Positions 51,816 to 60,743 of a stretch of 64,000 nucleotides of DNA are shown in pieces. How positions within the stretch are numbered: position 1 is the stretch's first letter; each line of letters starts with the position of its first letter. The stretch lies in assembly GCF_018982885.2 (NCBI RefSeq), contig NZ_CP081849.1:124001-188000 (forward strand), given 5' to 3'. This DNA comes from Polymorphobacter megasporae (GTDB taxonomy: Bacteria > Pseudomonadota > Alphaproteobacteria > Sphingomonadales > Sphingomonadaceae). Made by a program: the position numbers and the translations under genes. The notes beneath the pieces are model-generated. The model saw only the letters and a list, made by a program, of their open reading frames with translations, did not search any database and was not told where the DNA came from.

Positions 51816-52607
51816 TTAACGCATTGCCGCCGCGAATTTACCGGGCGTAAGGCCGTATCGCCGCGTAAATGCCCGGTGAAAGTGGCTCTGGTCTGCGAAC
51901 CCGGCGCCGATTGCCGCGTCAGCCAGTCCGACACCTTGCCGGAGCATCAATCTTGCGAGGTCGAGTCGGCGCTGTACGACATAGGCGTGCGGCGTTAGTC
52001 CCGTGAGGCGAGCGAAACCACGCAACATCTGAAAGCGGCCGGTTCCGACCTCTCGGGCCAGAGCGTCCAATGGATGATCTCCGGTCGGATCGTCATCGAT
52101 CCTGGCCTTGGCACGCGCAGTTGATGAACACACGCCCGATATCGGGCGCGGCGAATAGTCGATCATTCCCGCGATAAGCAACGTCAGGCGCTCATCAGCG
52201 GCATCTATCTCCTCCCTGTCGGTTATCGAAGCGTACGCCGCAGCAAAGCGCCCGGCGGCGCGACTATCACGCACCACAGGATTGGAAAATACGACGTCTC
52301 CGCGATCGCCGTTGTAAATATCCAAAGCAATGGTCTTCATCAGACCGGGTGCCACGTAGAGCATCGCCCAACGACGGCTTTCCCCGATCGGCGAGCCGTC
52401 GTGGACCTCGCCTGGATTGACAGTGATAACATCGCCGGCGATGGCTTCGACGGTTCCACGTCCACTCCACGACCGCTGCGCACCGGCGAGCATGACGCCA
52501 ATCCCGTACTCATCATGAGTGTGGCGGTCGAAGCTCTGTCCAGAATGCGCCTCGACTGCCGTGGGACCGCCGCTGCCTCGCTGGATCGCGAATGATCCTC
52601 TTTTCAT
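51816..52607 (-). CDS. AraC-family transcriptional regulator
   Basis: 263 residues. An N-terminal cupin (SFDRHTHDEYGIGVMLAGAQ, DVITVNPGEVHDGSPIGESR) precedes two helix-turn-helix motifs, the second GVGLADAAIGAGFADQSHFH then RAFTRRYGLTPGKF. This layout is typical of AraC regulators sensing small ligands or regulating amino-acid export. It may control the downstream acetyltransferase. Confidence 0.9.
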   Translation of the reverse strand: MKRGSFAIQRGSGGPTAVEAHSGQSFDRHTHDEYGIGVMLAGAQRSWSGRGTVEAIAGDVITVNPGEVHDGSPIGESRRWAMLYVAPGLMKTIALDIYNGDRGDVVFSNPVVRDSRAAGRFAAAYASITDREEIDAADERLTLLIAGMIDYSPRPISGVCSSTARAKARIDDDPTGDHPLDALAREVGTGRFQMLRGFARLTGLTPHAYVVQRRLDLARLMLRQGVGLADAAIGAGFADQSHFHRAFTRRYGLTPGKFAAAMR

Positions 52608-52744
52608 TTGGAGGATGATGCGCAGCTTGCAGGGAGACGCAAGTACGAAAATTTGATAGTCTGCTAACGCGGCGATCGTCGGCCCGCCGCGAACGCTTGC
52701 GACGGCTATGATCCGTGCTACGTGAACACTTTCAGCACTTCGGG

Positions 52745-53048
52745 GCCGGTTCCGGACTGGCGGCTTTCGGCAACAAGCTTAGGAAAAGCTGACATTCGCC
52801 GACGGGCGATTTTGCTGGCAGCTGCCGCCCTCAAACCCGATCGCTCAGTCTGTTTTTGCGCAATCCCGAAACCTGTCGTTCGAGCCATTCATCAGAGTCC
52901 CGTTTTTCCATGTCCGGCAGGCCATTTCGGGGAAACTCAATCGAGAATAGATTTTGAGAAAGCGGCTCGTTGGGCGATGCTGAAACTACCGTCACTTCGC
53001 GGCTTTCCTGCTGTACGTTCAATTTTGGGAAGGCTGTTCTAGCCAGCA
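52745..53048. repeat. Degenerate dispersed repeat, copy 1
   Basis: About 300 bases alignable by eye with 54550-54957. Shared blocks include ttccatgtc(c/t)ggcaggc, ggggaaact(c/t)aatcg and gaaagcggctcgtt. It overlaps the C-terminal codons of no gene and ends at the tetR stop. Confidence 0.6.
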
Positions 53049-53056
53049 CCCGGTGG

Positions 53057-53599
53057 TTAGGCGCACTCCTTTGCAAGCGCAGTCATGGCGTCGGATGCTA
53101 TGTCAGGCCGGCCAATGGCGTCGAGAAGGTACAACCCTTGCAGCGCGGCTAGGAACAGAGGTGCTGTTTGAGTAAGGCTATGAGCGTCTTGAGCCAATCG
53201 ACCTTCGATCCATGCAAGATAGCCATCGGCTATCACCCCTGAGACTTTGCGGTGCGGTTCTAAGCCTCGTGCGGCCCCTGCCGCCAAGTCGTACCAGATA
53301 CTCATGTATGGCCGGTGCTGGGGCGAAGCGAGCGCCGCCCAGACAGCGTGCAGCAACGTCCCGAACGGAAGCCGGGGTGCGATCATGTCGTTCAGATCGG
53401 CAAGGATGCGGGCTGCGATCTTCTCCAATACGGCGGCGACGAGTTCGTCCTTGTCCGCGAAATAATAGAGCAGCATCCGGTCGCTGGTTTCGGCTGCGGC
53501 CGCAAGCGGTCTGAGCGTCGCTCCCGCTAGCCCTTCCAACAAGACATGGTCTGCCATGCGATCGAGGAGGGCGTCACGACGGTCTTCCCGGCTGCTCAT
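53057..53599 (-). CDS. TetR-family repressor
   Basis: 180 residues. The N-terminal helix-turn-helix is LEGLAGATLRPLAAAAETSD then RMLLYYFADKDELVAAVLE; the ligand-binding C-terminal part has WYDLAAGAARGLEPHRKV. ATG 53599 starts 9 bases from a large double palindrome (53608-53650), which is almost surely its operator. It is divergent from the DUF1330 gene, the likely target. Confidence 0.88.
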   Translation of the reverse strand: MSSREDRRDALLDRMADHVLLEGLAGATLRPLAAAAETSDRMLLYYFADKDELVAAVLEKIAARILADLNDMIAPRLPFGTLLHAVWAALASPQHRPYMSIWYDLAAGAARGLEPHRKVSGVIADGYLAWIEGRLAQDAHSLTQTAPLFLAALQGLYLLDAIGRPDIASDAMTALAKECA

Positions 53600-53607
53600 G
53601 TTCCCGG

Positions 53608-53650
53608 TGTAGCACACGCTACATACTTATGCTATGTAGCGTGTGCTACA
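53608..53650. promoter_or_regulatory. Double-palindrome operator for TetR
   Basis: The 18-mer tgtagcacacgctacata and its exact inverted copy are separated by cttatgc. Each half itself has arms GTAGC/GCTAC around four bases, so there are two stacked operator sites. It sits between the divergent tetR and DUF1330 start codons and should control both. Confidence 0.85.
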
Positions 53651-53687
53651 TACTGATACCGGCAGGCCCTCCGGGGGAGCACCATCA

Positions 53688-53975
53688 ATGGCCGCATATC
53701 TGTTCGTCACGATCAAGGCGCACGACCTTGCATGGGCCGACGCCTACCAAGCCAATGTGCCCGGCATCATGCGAACGCATGGCGGCGCATTCGTCGCCGT
53801 TTCGGATCGCGTCACACGCTACGAAGGCACCGGTCCCGATCCGGATCGTGCCGCGCTGATGACTTTTCCCTCAATGGAGGCGGTCGAGGCATTCGTCACC
53901 GATCCGGACTATGCGCCTTACAGGGCAGCGCGGCTTGCAGCATCGGCTGGCGATGCGTTCGCCTTCAACTCTTGA
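53688..53975 (+). CDS. DUF1330-family protein
   Basis: 95 residues, ferredoxin-like fold: AYLFVTIKAHDLAWADAYQA, HGGAFVAVSDRVTRYEG, LMTFPSMEAVEAFVTDPDYA. DUF1330 proteins are small stand-alone domains related to dimeric alpha/beta-barrel enzymes. It is divergent from tetR across the shared operator, hence probably repressed by it. The DUF2867 gene follows closely. Confidence 0.8.
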   Translation: MAAYLFVTIKAHDLAWADAYQANVPGIMRTHGGAFVAVSDRVTRYEGTGPDPDRAALMTFPSMEAVEAFVTDPDYAPYRAARLAASAGDAFAFNS

Positions 53976-54005
53976 GCATGGCCCATTGGCGGAAGGCCCG
54001 TGCCG

Positions 54006-54500
54006 ATGCCGGCCGATGGCGTGCTATTGCCGTTCTACCATGGGGCGGACCTACTGGACGCCTTCGCGATTACCGTGCCGATGACAAGCTGCGACCTCGA
54101 CACCATAGCTCGTATAGCCTTCGAGCGGCCGGCTGGGTGGATACGCGCTTTAACGCGGGTGAGTGATACGGTGGTGAAGTGTGTGGGCGTCAAATCCTCA
54201 AGCACGATCGGGGCCGAGGCGGCAGCTCGTGGACCGGTCATTGGCTATTTTCCCGTGCTGTCCACTACCCCAATCGAATTGGTGATCGGCGTAGACGACC
54301 GGCATCTGGATTTGCGGGCTGGAATTCGACTGCGCGTAACTGACACGGGTGATCGCGAGTTGGTAGCGGCGACCGTGGTTCATTGCCACAACCGGCTCGG
54401 GCGGGCTTACCTCACGATCATCGCGCCGTTTCACCGTATAATTGTTCGAGCCAACCTTGAACGTGCGGTGAGAGAGCTTGAGACTCGATCGGGCCAATAG
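54006..54500 (+). CDS. DUF2867-family protein
   Basis: About 164 residues: [58 protein letters not shown] and [10 protein letters not shown] are DUF2867 hallmarks. Function unknown; the family is often linked to short-chain dehydrogenases. It starts 30 bases after DUF1330 (ATG 54006, or GTG 54000) and likely belongs to the TetR-controlled unit. Confidence 0.8.
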   Translation: MPADGVLLPFYHGADLLDAFAITVPMTSCDLDTIARIAFERPAGWIRALTRVSDTVVKCVGVKSSSTIGAEAAARGPVIGYFPVLSTTPIELVIGVDDRHLDLRAGIRLRVTDTGDRELVAATVVHCHNRLGRAYLTIIAPFHRIIVRANLERAVRELETRSGQ

Positions 54501-54549
54501 ATGCTACCCGTCACGTAGACGGGCACTGCCACTTTCCCTTTTCACCACC

Positions 54550-54957
54550 CTTTCCGGGAATGGCAGCTATCGCTACCTACCCTCTAAAAGCTGCTTGTCC
54601 ATTCACCACCCCCACCCGGCCCTGGCAGCGACAGCGCCTGGCGCCGACACGAGGGGGGGCCGGAAGCCGTCTGGCCGCTTTGAGGTGGTGACTGCGGCAA
54701 AGCTGCCGTTCGCCGACAGACGACGCTGCCGGCAGCTTCCGCTCCTCAAGGTAGGTCGTTCAGTCTGCCTGCGCACGATCCTGAAACCTACCGTTCAAGT
54801 CATCATCAGATTCCCGTATTTCCATGTCTGGCAGGCACGGGGAAACTTAATCGGGAACAGATTTTGGGAAAGCGGCTCGTTTGGCGACGATGAGACCACT
54901 GCCGCGCAGGGCTTTCCCGCTGTACGTTCGTTTGCGGAAACGGGCTAACTGGACTTG
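54550..54957. repeat. Degenerate dispersed repeat, copy 2
   Basis: The longest copy of the repeat family. Its first part (gggaatggcagctatcgc ... aaagctgcttgtccattcacc) matches 55890-56110 and its second part matches 52745-53048. The last 110 bases double as the 3' end of the serine hydrolase gene. Confidence 0.6.
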
Positions 54958-55833
54958 GTCGGTCAGGCGAGCAGGCGAGCAGGCGAGCAGGCGAGCAGCC
55001 ATCTTCTCCGCATCATTGCCGGCAGGCAAGCCCGTCCAAACCGCCGCGATCCGATCAGCGAGCGCATAGACGGCGATCCGACTACCGGGGCCTTCTCCCG
55101 TGTGACCTATGGGATGAAGTCGCGGGTTGGTAGCCGAGAGCATCACGCCAAGCCCATAGGCCGGATCAGGATGCGCCTCGCTACGATGTTGCGGCAACGG
55201 ATGCCCTTCGAGCATGGCCGATAGCGTCGATGGTTGCAGCAGCTTGCCCGACATCAAGGCATGAAGGAGGCGAGCTGCATCGGCCGCCGTTCCAGTTACC
55301 AGCCCATGATACACCCATCCCGGATCATAGCCGGCCGCCCCGCCCATCTCCACGTCGACCAAATCGTTGGCCGACATGGCGAGCCGGGCAGTTTGGAGGC
55401 GGGAAGGATCGAACACCAACGAGGAGAGTGCCGCTGCGAGCGGCAGACCCGAGCCCGTTTCAATCGCCTTCGCCACCATCAGGTAGCCGATGTTTGAGTA
55501 GGCCCAACCGGTGCCAGGAACGAACCGCAGACGATCCGCCTGCACGGCGACGAGCATCCTTGAAGCCGGCCATGGAGCCTTCCCGGCCGCTACATCCTCA
55601 TGGTAGCGATTGACCGAACCATAGTCGGGTAGGCCGGCCTCATGCCGAAGGAGCTGCCGCAGCGTGAAGGGGCGCTCCTCCATCGGGGCGTCGAGGTCCA
55701 GCGCGCCACGATCGACAAGGCTGAGCGCCGCAACAGATAGCACCGTCTTGGTGAAGCTCCACCAAGGTACGGGCGCGTCCGTTCCTCCGATCGTCGGGGC
55801 GTTCTCTCCATCGATTGTCGCGGTTGCCAGCAT
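54847..55833 (-). CDS. Beta-lactamase-family serine hydrolase
   Basis: 328 residues. VPWWSFTKTVLSVAALSLVD holds the S-x-x-K nucleophile, WAYSNIGYLMVAKAIE the Y-x-N, and LHPIGHTGEGPGSRIAV the H-T-G third motif of class C/esterase-type serine hydrolases. No signal peptide precedes it. The tail after about residue 290 is encoded by four 8-bp tandem repeats (54968-54999 region) and then by dispersed-repeat sequence, so the natural C-terminus was probably replaced. Confidence 0.8.
   Translation of the reverse strand: MLATATIDGENAPTIGGTDAPVPWWSFTKTVLSVAALSLVDRGALDLDAPMEERPFTLRQLLRHEAGLPDYGSVNRYHEDVAAGKAPWPASRMLVAVQADRLRFVPGTGWAYSNIGYLMVAKAIETGSGLPLAAALSSLVFDPSRLQTARLAMSANDLVDVEMGGAAGYDPGWVYHGLVTGTAADAARLLHALMSGKLLQPSTLSAMLEGHPLPQHRSEAHPDPAYGLGVMLSATNPRLHPIGHTGEGPGSRIAVYALADRIAAVWTGLPAGNDAEKMAARLLACSPARLTDQVQLARFRKRTYSGKALRGSGLIVAKRAAFPKSVPD
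54966..54999. repeat. Four copies of an 8-bp tandem repeat
   Basis: The unit gcgagcag/aggcgagc is repeated four times inside the 3' coding part of the serine hydrolase gene. As 8 is not a multiple of three, a change of one copy would shift the reading frame of the tail. Confidence 0.75.
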
Positions 55834-55889
55834 GATTCCTGCTATTCCATGACAATGTCACCACGATAAAGAGATTCTCGATCATCCAT

Positions 55890-56110
55890 CGTTTTGGGAA
55901 TGACAGCGATCGCCTCCGACATTCTGAAAGCTGCCTGTCCGTTCCCCAGCCCTCAGTCGCCGCTGCCGCGGCTAAGGTTCTTGGGCGGCCTCGGGGCCGG
56001 TAGGAGCCTGTCCGCTTTCTGGCATCAGACGCGGCATAGCTGCCGTTCGACAAGCGCGGATCCGATAGCGGCTTCCGCCCCAACTTTCGGAAATTACGGT
56101 TCGTCCATAT
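55890..56110. repeat. Degenerate dispersed repeat, copy 3
   Basis: Shares ggaatgacagcgatcgcc, ctgaaagctgcctgtccgttcc and gcatagctgccgttcg with copy 2. Fills the spacer between the hydrolase and the DUF3601 gene. Confidence 0.5.
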
Positions 56111-56119
56111 AGGTTGGCG

Positions 56120-56428
56120 ATGATTGGACCATTTGAGCACGGCCACTGTTCTGCCAACGGCGCTAAGCACTCGTTCGGGTCGATGATCGTCGGTGGACGG
56201 TATGTTGTCGCCGCGCCATTCGCTGATTTTGATGGCGACGTTCATCCCATTGGGGAGGCTTGGACTTTTTTGGGAGCAGCGTTCTTGCCTTATGAAGATG
56301 GGCAATCATTGTTCGTATCGCTCGATGGCGAGCGGGAATGGCATATCCGTCTCCAATGGCGAACCGAAGCACAAGGCGAGACACTCGACCATTTCGACGC
56401 TTATGTTCAACCGGTGAACGGCAGATAA
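56120..56428 (+). CDS. DUF3601-like protein
   Basis: 102 residues: GGRYVVAAPFADFDGDVHPI followed by GEAWTFLGAAFLPYEDGQSL and FVSLDGEREWHIRLQWR. This pattern fits the small DUF3601 family of unknown function. ATG 56120; an in-frame TTG two codons upstream exists. No partner gene. Confidence 0.65.
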   Translation: MIGPFEHGHCSANGAKHSFGSMIVGGRYVVAAPFADFDGDVHPIGEAWTFLGAAFLPYEDGQSLFVSLDGEREWHIRLQWRTEAQGETLDHFDAYVQPVNGR

Positions 56429-56717
56429 CCACCCCAACCCTGCCCTGCCCTGCCCTGCCGTCAGCGACGGCGCCTTGCGCGGCGACTGGTCGATTGCTGC
56501 CTAGCAGCTTTGGGGCGATCGTATGAGGATAGCGGACGTTCGTTCAGCTAACTCCGCGCTCCCCGACGACCCAAAAGTGGACGTTCAGGGCAGCGCGGGG
56601 CCTTCCCAAAAGCAGACATCTAGTCATCTTGCTACAGCGTCCGTCGGGGCAGCGCGCTCGCGCGGCTGAACCGCATTCGTTGTCGTAAAGCAATACGTCG
56701 CCTGGCCGAGGTTGAGG

Positions 56718-57386
56718 CTACGGCTCCGCCCGCTGGTCGGCGAAGGCTTTCGCCACAAACGCACCGCCAAGCCTCAGCCCTTGCGGATCGACGCTGTGGC
56801 CGAGCGCAGGCGAGACATGCTCCGAGACGGCGATGCCAACCCGCTCGAGATCGGCTTTGGCGGCGTGGAGCGCGGCGACCGGAACGATCGGATCGGCCGA
56901 TCCATGGATCAGCAGCACGGGCGGCTTGGTTATCGGCAGATGCGCGAGGTCGGCCGCACCAGTAAGCATGCCGGAATAGCCGACTATGGCGGCGACCTGC
57001 CGGGCGCGCCTGAGCCCGACGTGGAGCGCCATCATCGTCCCCTGGCTGAAGCCGACGATCGCTAGATCGGCTTCAGTAAGGCCATATTGGTCGAGCTTCC
57101 GGTCGATGAACGTGTCGATCGCGGGCGCGGCCGAGGTCGCGCCTGCCGCCAGTGCTTGCGGGCTGAATGCGGAGAGCGGCCACCATTGGTAACCGCCCGC
57201 CATTGGGCCGCAGCGCTGGGGCGCATTCGGCGCGAGGAACAAAGCGTCTGGGCAGTGCCGTTGCCAGTGCGGCGCCACCGAGATCAGGTCGGCACCGTTC
57301 GAGCCGAAGCCGTGCAGCAGCAGTACGATACTGCGCGTGGCGCCGGACAAGGGCTGGAGGCTCGAGCCGTTCACGATCTTGATCAG
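56718..57386 (-). CDS. Phospholipase/carboxylesterase-type alpha/beta hydrolase, second copy
   Basis: About 222 residues, clearly paralogous to the gene at 3537-4271: IVLLLHGFGSNGADLISVAP, LAIVGFSQGTMMALHVGLRR, LLIHGSADPIVPVAALHAAK and ALGHSVDPQGLRLGG contain the Ser, Asp and His triad. Aligning the two copies places the start at a CTG (57386), five bases after GGAGG, where the paralogue has ATG; a TTG at 57407 is the alternative. The C-terminus ends normally (FADQRAEP). Confidence 0.82.
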   Translation of the reverse strand: MIKIVNGSSLQPLSGATRSIVLLLHGFGSNGADLISVAPHWQRHCPDALFLAPNAPQRCGPMAGGYQWWPLSAFSPQALAAGATSAAPAIDTFIDRKLDQYGLTEADLAIVGFSQGTMMALHVGLRRARQVAAIVGYSGMLTGAADLAHLPITKPPVLLIHGSADPIVPVAALHAAKADLERVGIAVSEHVSPALGHSVDPQGLRLGGAFVAKAFADQRAEP

Positions 57387-57407
57387 GAGAACCTCCGCTT
57401 GTAGCAA

Positions 57408-57790
57408 AGCACTACAGCGCAGTTGATGGCGTCGGTATCGGTGCTACACAAGGTATTCAACGGAAACGCTGACGCTGAATTCGCCATTCGGACCCCTTGT
57501 CCGCTCCCCGAACCGGACATTCACTCACAACCTGACTTTAAGTCGAATGGCAACGATTCCGGACTGGCCGTTTCGGGGCAGCCGGTAGCGGAAAGCGAGA
57601 CGACGTTCCCGAGTAGTTTCCGCCTCCCTAACATCGGCCATTCGTTTACTCCGAAGCGATCAACTGGCCTAGTCTGTCCCGCTCAAGACCCGGCGCCTCG
57701 CGATCGCGCATTTTCATGCCCTCGGCGGCGCGGAGCTGACGTACACGTTCGATTACAACGCGCGTCATCGTCGCAACCAAGGGAATCTGC
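57408..57790. other. Intergenic with a degenerate repeat copy
   Basis: About 380 bases. The stretch 57545-57660 resembles the dispersed repeat (ccggactggccgtttcgg, ccattcgttta). No supported gene. A frame near 57690-57780 is probably chance. Confidence 0.4.
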
Positions 57791-58612
57791 ATGCTAATCC
57801 GGGCGGGCTTTACGATCGCCTTTCAAGCCGTACAGCCAGTGCCGATGCTGGCCAACCTCAGCGTCCACGCCTCGCGCAATCGCGACCTGCGGACGGCGCA
57901 GCGGATCATGTCGACCCCAGATGTGCCGGTGTACGACTACGTCGACCGCTTCGGAAACGTTTGCACGCGGCTGACGATGCCGGCGGGAGGGATCACGATT
58001 AATTGCGGCTTTGTTATCGAGGACCCGTTCGAGCCCGACCGCGTCGAACGCGATGCCGGGCAATCGGCAATCGAGGAACTGCCCGATGACGTTCTCGTCT
58101 ATCTGCTCGCGAGCCGCTACTGCGAAACCGACCGGCTGTTGGACACGGCATGGTTGCTGTTCGGCAGCGTCGCACCGGGATGGGCGCGGGTGCAGGCAAT
58201 CCTCGATTACGTGCACAACCAGATTCGCTTCGACTATGCGACCGCGCACCCTGGCAAGTCGGCGTGGGACGCGCATCAGCAGCGCGAGGGTGTCTGTCGC
58301 GACTTTGCCCATCTTGCAATCACCCTGTGCCGCTGCATGAACATCCCCGCGCGCTATTGCACAGGGTACATGGGCGACATGGACCTGCCGGCAATCGTCG
58401 GCGACATGGACTTCTCGGCGTGGTTTGAGGCCTATCTCGACGGCGAGTGGTACACGTTCGACGCCCGCCATAATCGCCCGCGCAAGGGCCGCATCCTGAT
58501 GGCGCGGGGCCGCGACGCGACCGACGTCGCGCTGACCACGACCTTTGGCTTGGCAACGCTCACGCGGTTCGAGGTCTACACCGACGAGGACCGGCTAGGG
58601 CTGCTGACGTGA
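57791..58612 (+). CDS. Transglutaminase-like family protein
   Basis: 273 residues. An N-terminal beta domain precedes the transglutaminase-like core: VHNQIRFDYATAHPGKSAWD, then QREGVCRDFAHLAITLCRCM with the catalytic-type Cys, PARYCTGYMGDM and MDFSAWFEAYLDGEWYTFDA. Classical members have His in the HAW position; here it is Ser (DFSAW), which I recall as normal for this bacterial subgroup, with RHN nearby. Probably a cytoplasmic peptidase-like enzyme; no partner gene. Confidence 0.82.
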   Translation: MLIRAGFTIAFQAVQPVPMLANLSVHASRNRDLRTAQRIMSTPDVPVYDYVDRFGNVCTRLTMPAGGITINCGFVIEDPFEPDRVERDAGQSAIEELPDDVLVYLLASRYCETDRLLDTAWLLFGSVAPGWARVQAILDYVHNQIRFDYATAHPGKSAWDAHQQREGVCRDFAHLAITLCRCMNIPARYCTGYMGDMDLPAIVGDMDFSAWFEAYLDGEWYTFDARHNRPRKGRILMARGRDATDVALTTTFGLATLTRFEVYTDEDRLGLLT

Positions 58613-58930
58613 GCGAAAGCCGCAACGCCTCTCCGCACGTGAAGCGGCAAGTTTTCCTACTTTTTTAGCGCCTGACCAGATTGAGTAAGGGCAAGAACGG
58701 CTATTCTCTACCAACTTGTTTCGCGGCGGCGACGACCCAAGGACGGCCATAGTGTCACTCGCAAAACGAGCGTGGCCCTAATGCGTCCGATATTCCATTC
58801 GTGGCAGCTTGGCGCTATCGCGGAACCGCGAAGGGCGGATGCGTGATCGCCAAGCGGTGAGATCGCGGCTCTCGCCCGCGAGGGCCCACATCTCGTCGAG
58901 CCACGATTTCACCGAGACCCACTAAGCAAT
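58613..58930. other. Intergenic, no gene seen
   Basis: About 320 bases between the transglutaminase-like gene and the terminator of the interrupted PEP-CTERM gene. Frames on both strands have no recognisable features. Confidence 0.4.
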
Positions 58931-58966
58931 GAAAAAAAGGGGCGCGCCTTGCGACGCACCTCTTCA
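58931..58966 (-). terminator. Intrinsic terminator of the PEP-CTERM gene
   Basis: On the minus strand aggtgcgt pairs with gcgcgcccct (one mismatch) and is followed by seven T. It lies 20 bases past the stop at 58985. Confidence 0.65.
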
Positions 58967-58984
58967 TCCTACGAGTTTCGCTAA

Positions 58985-59186
58985 CTAGGCTGCGACGGTG
59001 ACAGTGCGGCGACGGGCCGCAAATCCGACCATACCGAAACCAGCAAGCATTAGCGCCCAAGATGCGGGCTCGGGCACGGCGGCGGTGGCGAGGGCGAATG
59101 TGACGCTGCTGCCAACCGAGGCGGGCGCACCCGACGTGGTTCCGCTGTACGCGATCGTGTAGCTCTGGCCCGGAGCGAAGGTGTAA
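58985..59186 (-). pseudogene. PEPxxWA-CTERM protein, C-terminal part (cut by IS5)
   Basis: Reads YTFAPGQSYTIAYSGTTSGA and ends with the sorting signal VPEPASWALMLAGFGMVGFA followed by ARRRTVTVAA. The N-terminal part is at 60084-60436. Joining both across the duplicated TAA gives MQAYLGAYTFAPGQSY without frame error, so a single exported protein of about 180 residues was interrupted once. Confidence 0.85.
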
Positions 59187-60083
59187 GAGACCGTTTGAGA
59201 ATGGCTTGAAGGGGTGGCGCGGTTGTGATTCAAGCTTGGGATGTGGACCCGAGCGAGCCGTGGCCGGATGGCTGGATTTGAGCAGCGAGCGAAGCGCTAC
59301 CCGACCGATCTGACGGACGAGGAGTGGCGGTTTATCAAGCCGTTTCTGCCACCCGCGCCAAAACGAGGGCGTAAGCCGACGACGGATCTTCGCGCGGTGC
59401 TTGACGCCTTGCGTTATCTTGCTCGGACGGGTGGCGGCTGGCGGATGCTGCCGAACGACTTTCCGCCATGGCAGACGGTCTATTGGTGGTTTCGGCGGCT
59501 TGTGCGGCGGCTGTTGTTTCGCACGCTCCACGACGTCACGCTGATGCTGGACCGGGCACGCGAGGGTCGTGAGCAAAGCCCGAGTGCAGCAGTGATCGAC
59601 AGTCAGTCGATCAAGGCTCCGGCAGCGCAAAGCCGTGGGTTCGACGCCGGCAAGAAGGTCCTCGGCCGCAAGCGTCACATTGCCGTGGACACCGACGGGC
59701 GGCTATTGATGATCAACCTGACGACGGCGGACATCTCCGACAGCGCCGGCGCGCAGGCGATCGTTGCCGCGATCCGCAAGCGGTGGCCCTGGCTCAAGCA
59801 CCTGTTCGCCGATGGCGCCTATGACCGCACCAAGTTGATGGACGCGGCCATCTACCAGGACTTCGTCCTCGAGATCATCCGCCGCACCGACAAGGAGCCC
59901 GGCTTCAAAGTGCTGCCGCGGCGATGGGTGGTCGAGCGCACCTTTGGCTGGATGACACGATGGAAGCGCCTCGTCCGCGATTACGAACAGCGGATCGATG
60001 TCTCCGAAGCCATGATCCACGTCGCCCTCGGCAGCCTGATGCTAAGACGGATCGTCCACCCGTGAGCATTCTCAAACGGACTC
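59187..60083 (+). mobile_element. IS5-family element with TAA target duplication
   Basis: 897 bp. The 17-bp ends gagaccgtttgagaatg and gagtccgtttgagaatg (inverted) differ at one base, and TAA flanks both sides. TNA duplications of 3 bp and one transposase ORF fit the IS427-type branch of IS5. A truncated relative is at 11717-11959. Confidence 0.9.
59241..60065 (+). CDS. IS5-family transposase
   Basis: 274 residues, DDE type. [20 protein letters not shown] and [20 protein letters not shown] are the N-terminal DUF4096-type part; [34 protein letters not shown] and [20 protein letters not shown] hold the D, D and E. It is intact and fills the element. Confidence 0.92.
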   Translation: MWTRASRGRMAGFEQRAKRYPTDLTDEEWRFIKPFLPPAPKRGRKPTTDLRAVLDALRYLARTGGGWRMLPNDFPPWQTVYWWFRRLVRRLLFRTLHDVTLMLDRAREGREQSPSAAVIDSQSIKAPAAQSRGFDAGKKVLGRKRHIAVDTDGRLLMINLTTADISDSAGAQAIVAAIRKRWPWLKHLFADGAYDRTKLMDAAIYQDFVLEIIRRTDKEPGFKVLPRRWVVERTFGWMTRWKRLVRDYEQRIDVSEAMIHVALGSLMLRRIVHP

Positions 60084-60436
60084 TAAGCACCCAGATACGC
60101 CTGCATCGTGCCGCCGGCGCGCGGCACGATCGTCCCAGTTTCGAGCATGGTGCCACCGGTGCCCAAGCCCGAATACAGACCGATCGACGTGAAGTTGAAA
60201 AGGCCGGTGCCGCCCACCGCGCTGTTGGTGAAGCTACTGACACCTGATGTGTTCGGCTGAGAAATCGTGAACTCGTAATAGGCGCTGTTCATACCGTTGC
60301 TAAGGAACGAGACGCCGACCGACGACGTCTGCGTCGGCGGCACAACGATCACGCCGAGTGGCACGATGGTCGTAACGGCCGAAGCCTTCACCGCCATGAG
60401 CGCGGCCGCTGTGGCAAGTGATAAAACTTTGATCAT
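60084..60436 (-). pseudogene. PEPxxWA-CTERM protein, N-terminal part (cut by IS5)
   Basis: The signal peptide MIKVLSLATAAALMAVKASA is followed by a Thr/Ser/Gly-rich beta region (SAYYEFTISQPNTSGVSSFT, LYSGLGTGGTMLETGTIVPR). Translation now stops two codons after the insertion point. The C-terminal half with the sorting signal is at 58985-59186. Confidence 0.85.
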
Positions 60437-60743
60437 ATGACATTGCTCCAACTGAGATGCATTGAGGTCCGCCGATCCCCCATACCAGCGTGGTTAACGC
60501 TGCAAGCGGCGTGCCAATATCTCGCGACCGGATAAGCCATTGTTCTGGCTTAGGCTGGTAAATTGGGTAAATAGTGGCTTGTAAAGATCACCAACACTTT
60601 TCCTGCATTGCAGTTGTTCCAGCCTAATAGAAAGTTTATCTCAAGTTCGTTTCGTAACAGCAATAGAACTTTGCGCCCGGGTTTGAGTCATTGCATGGAC
60701 CAACCAAACTTTCGATACAATTCCGTAACTATCGGCAATATGC
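60437..60743. other. Intergenic, no gene seen
   Basis: About 305 bases of lower GC upstream of the interrupted PEP-CTERM gene; its promoter should lie in the first 100 bases. Nothing else is recognised. Confidence 0.4.

Noticed and set aside
53732-54166. 144-codon frame overlapping DUF1330 and DUF2867 genes
   Set aside because: Shadow frame with Arg/Ser-rich composition; both overlapping genes have recognised families.
58380-58450. Missing catalytic His in the transglutaminase-like protein
   Set aside because: The DFSAWFEA form seems normal for this bacterial subgroup, so it is not evidence of inactivation.
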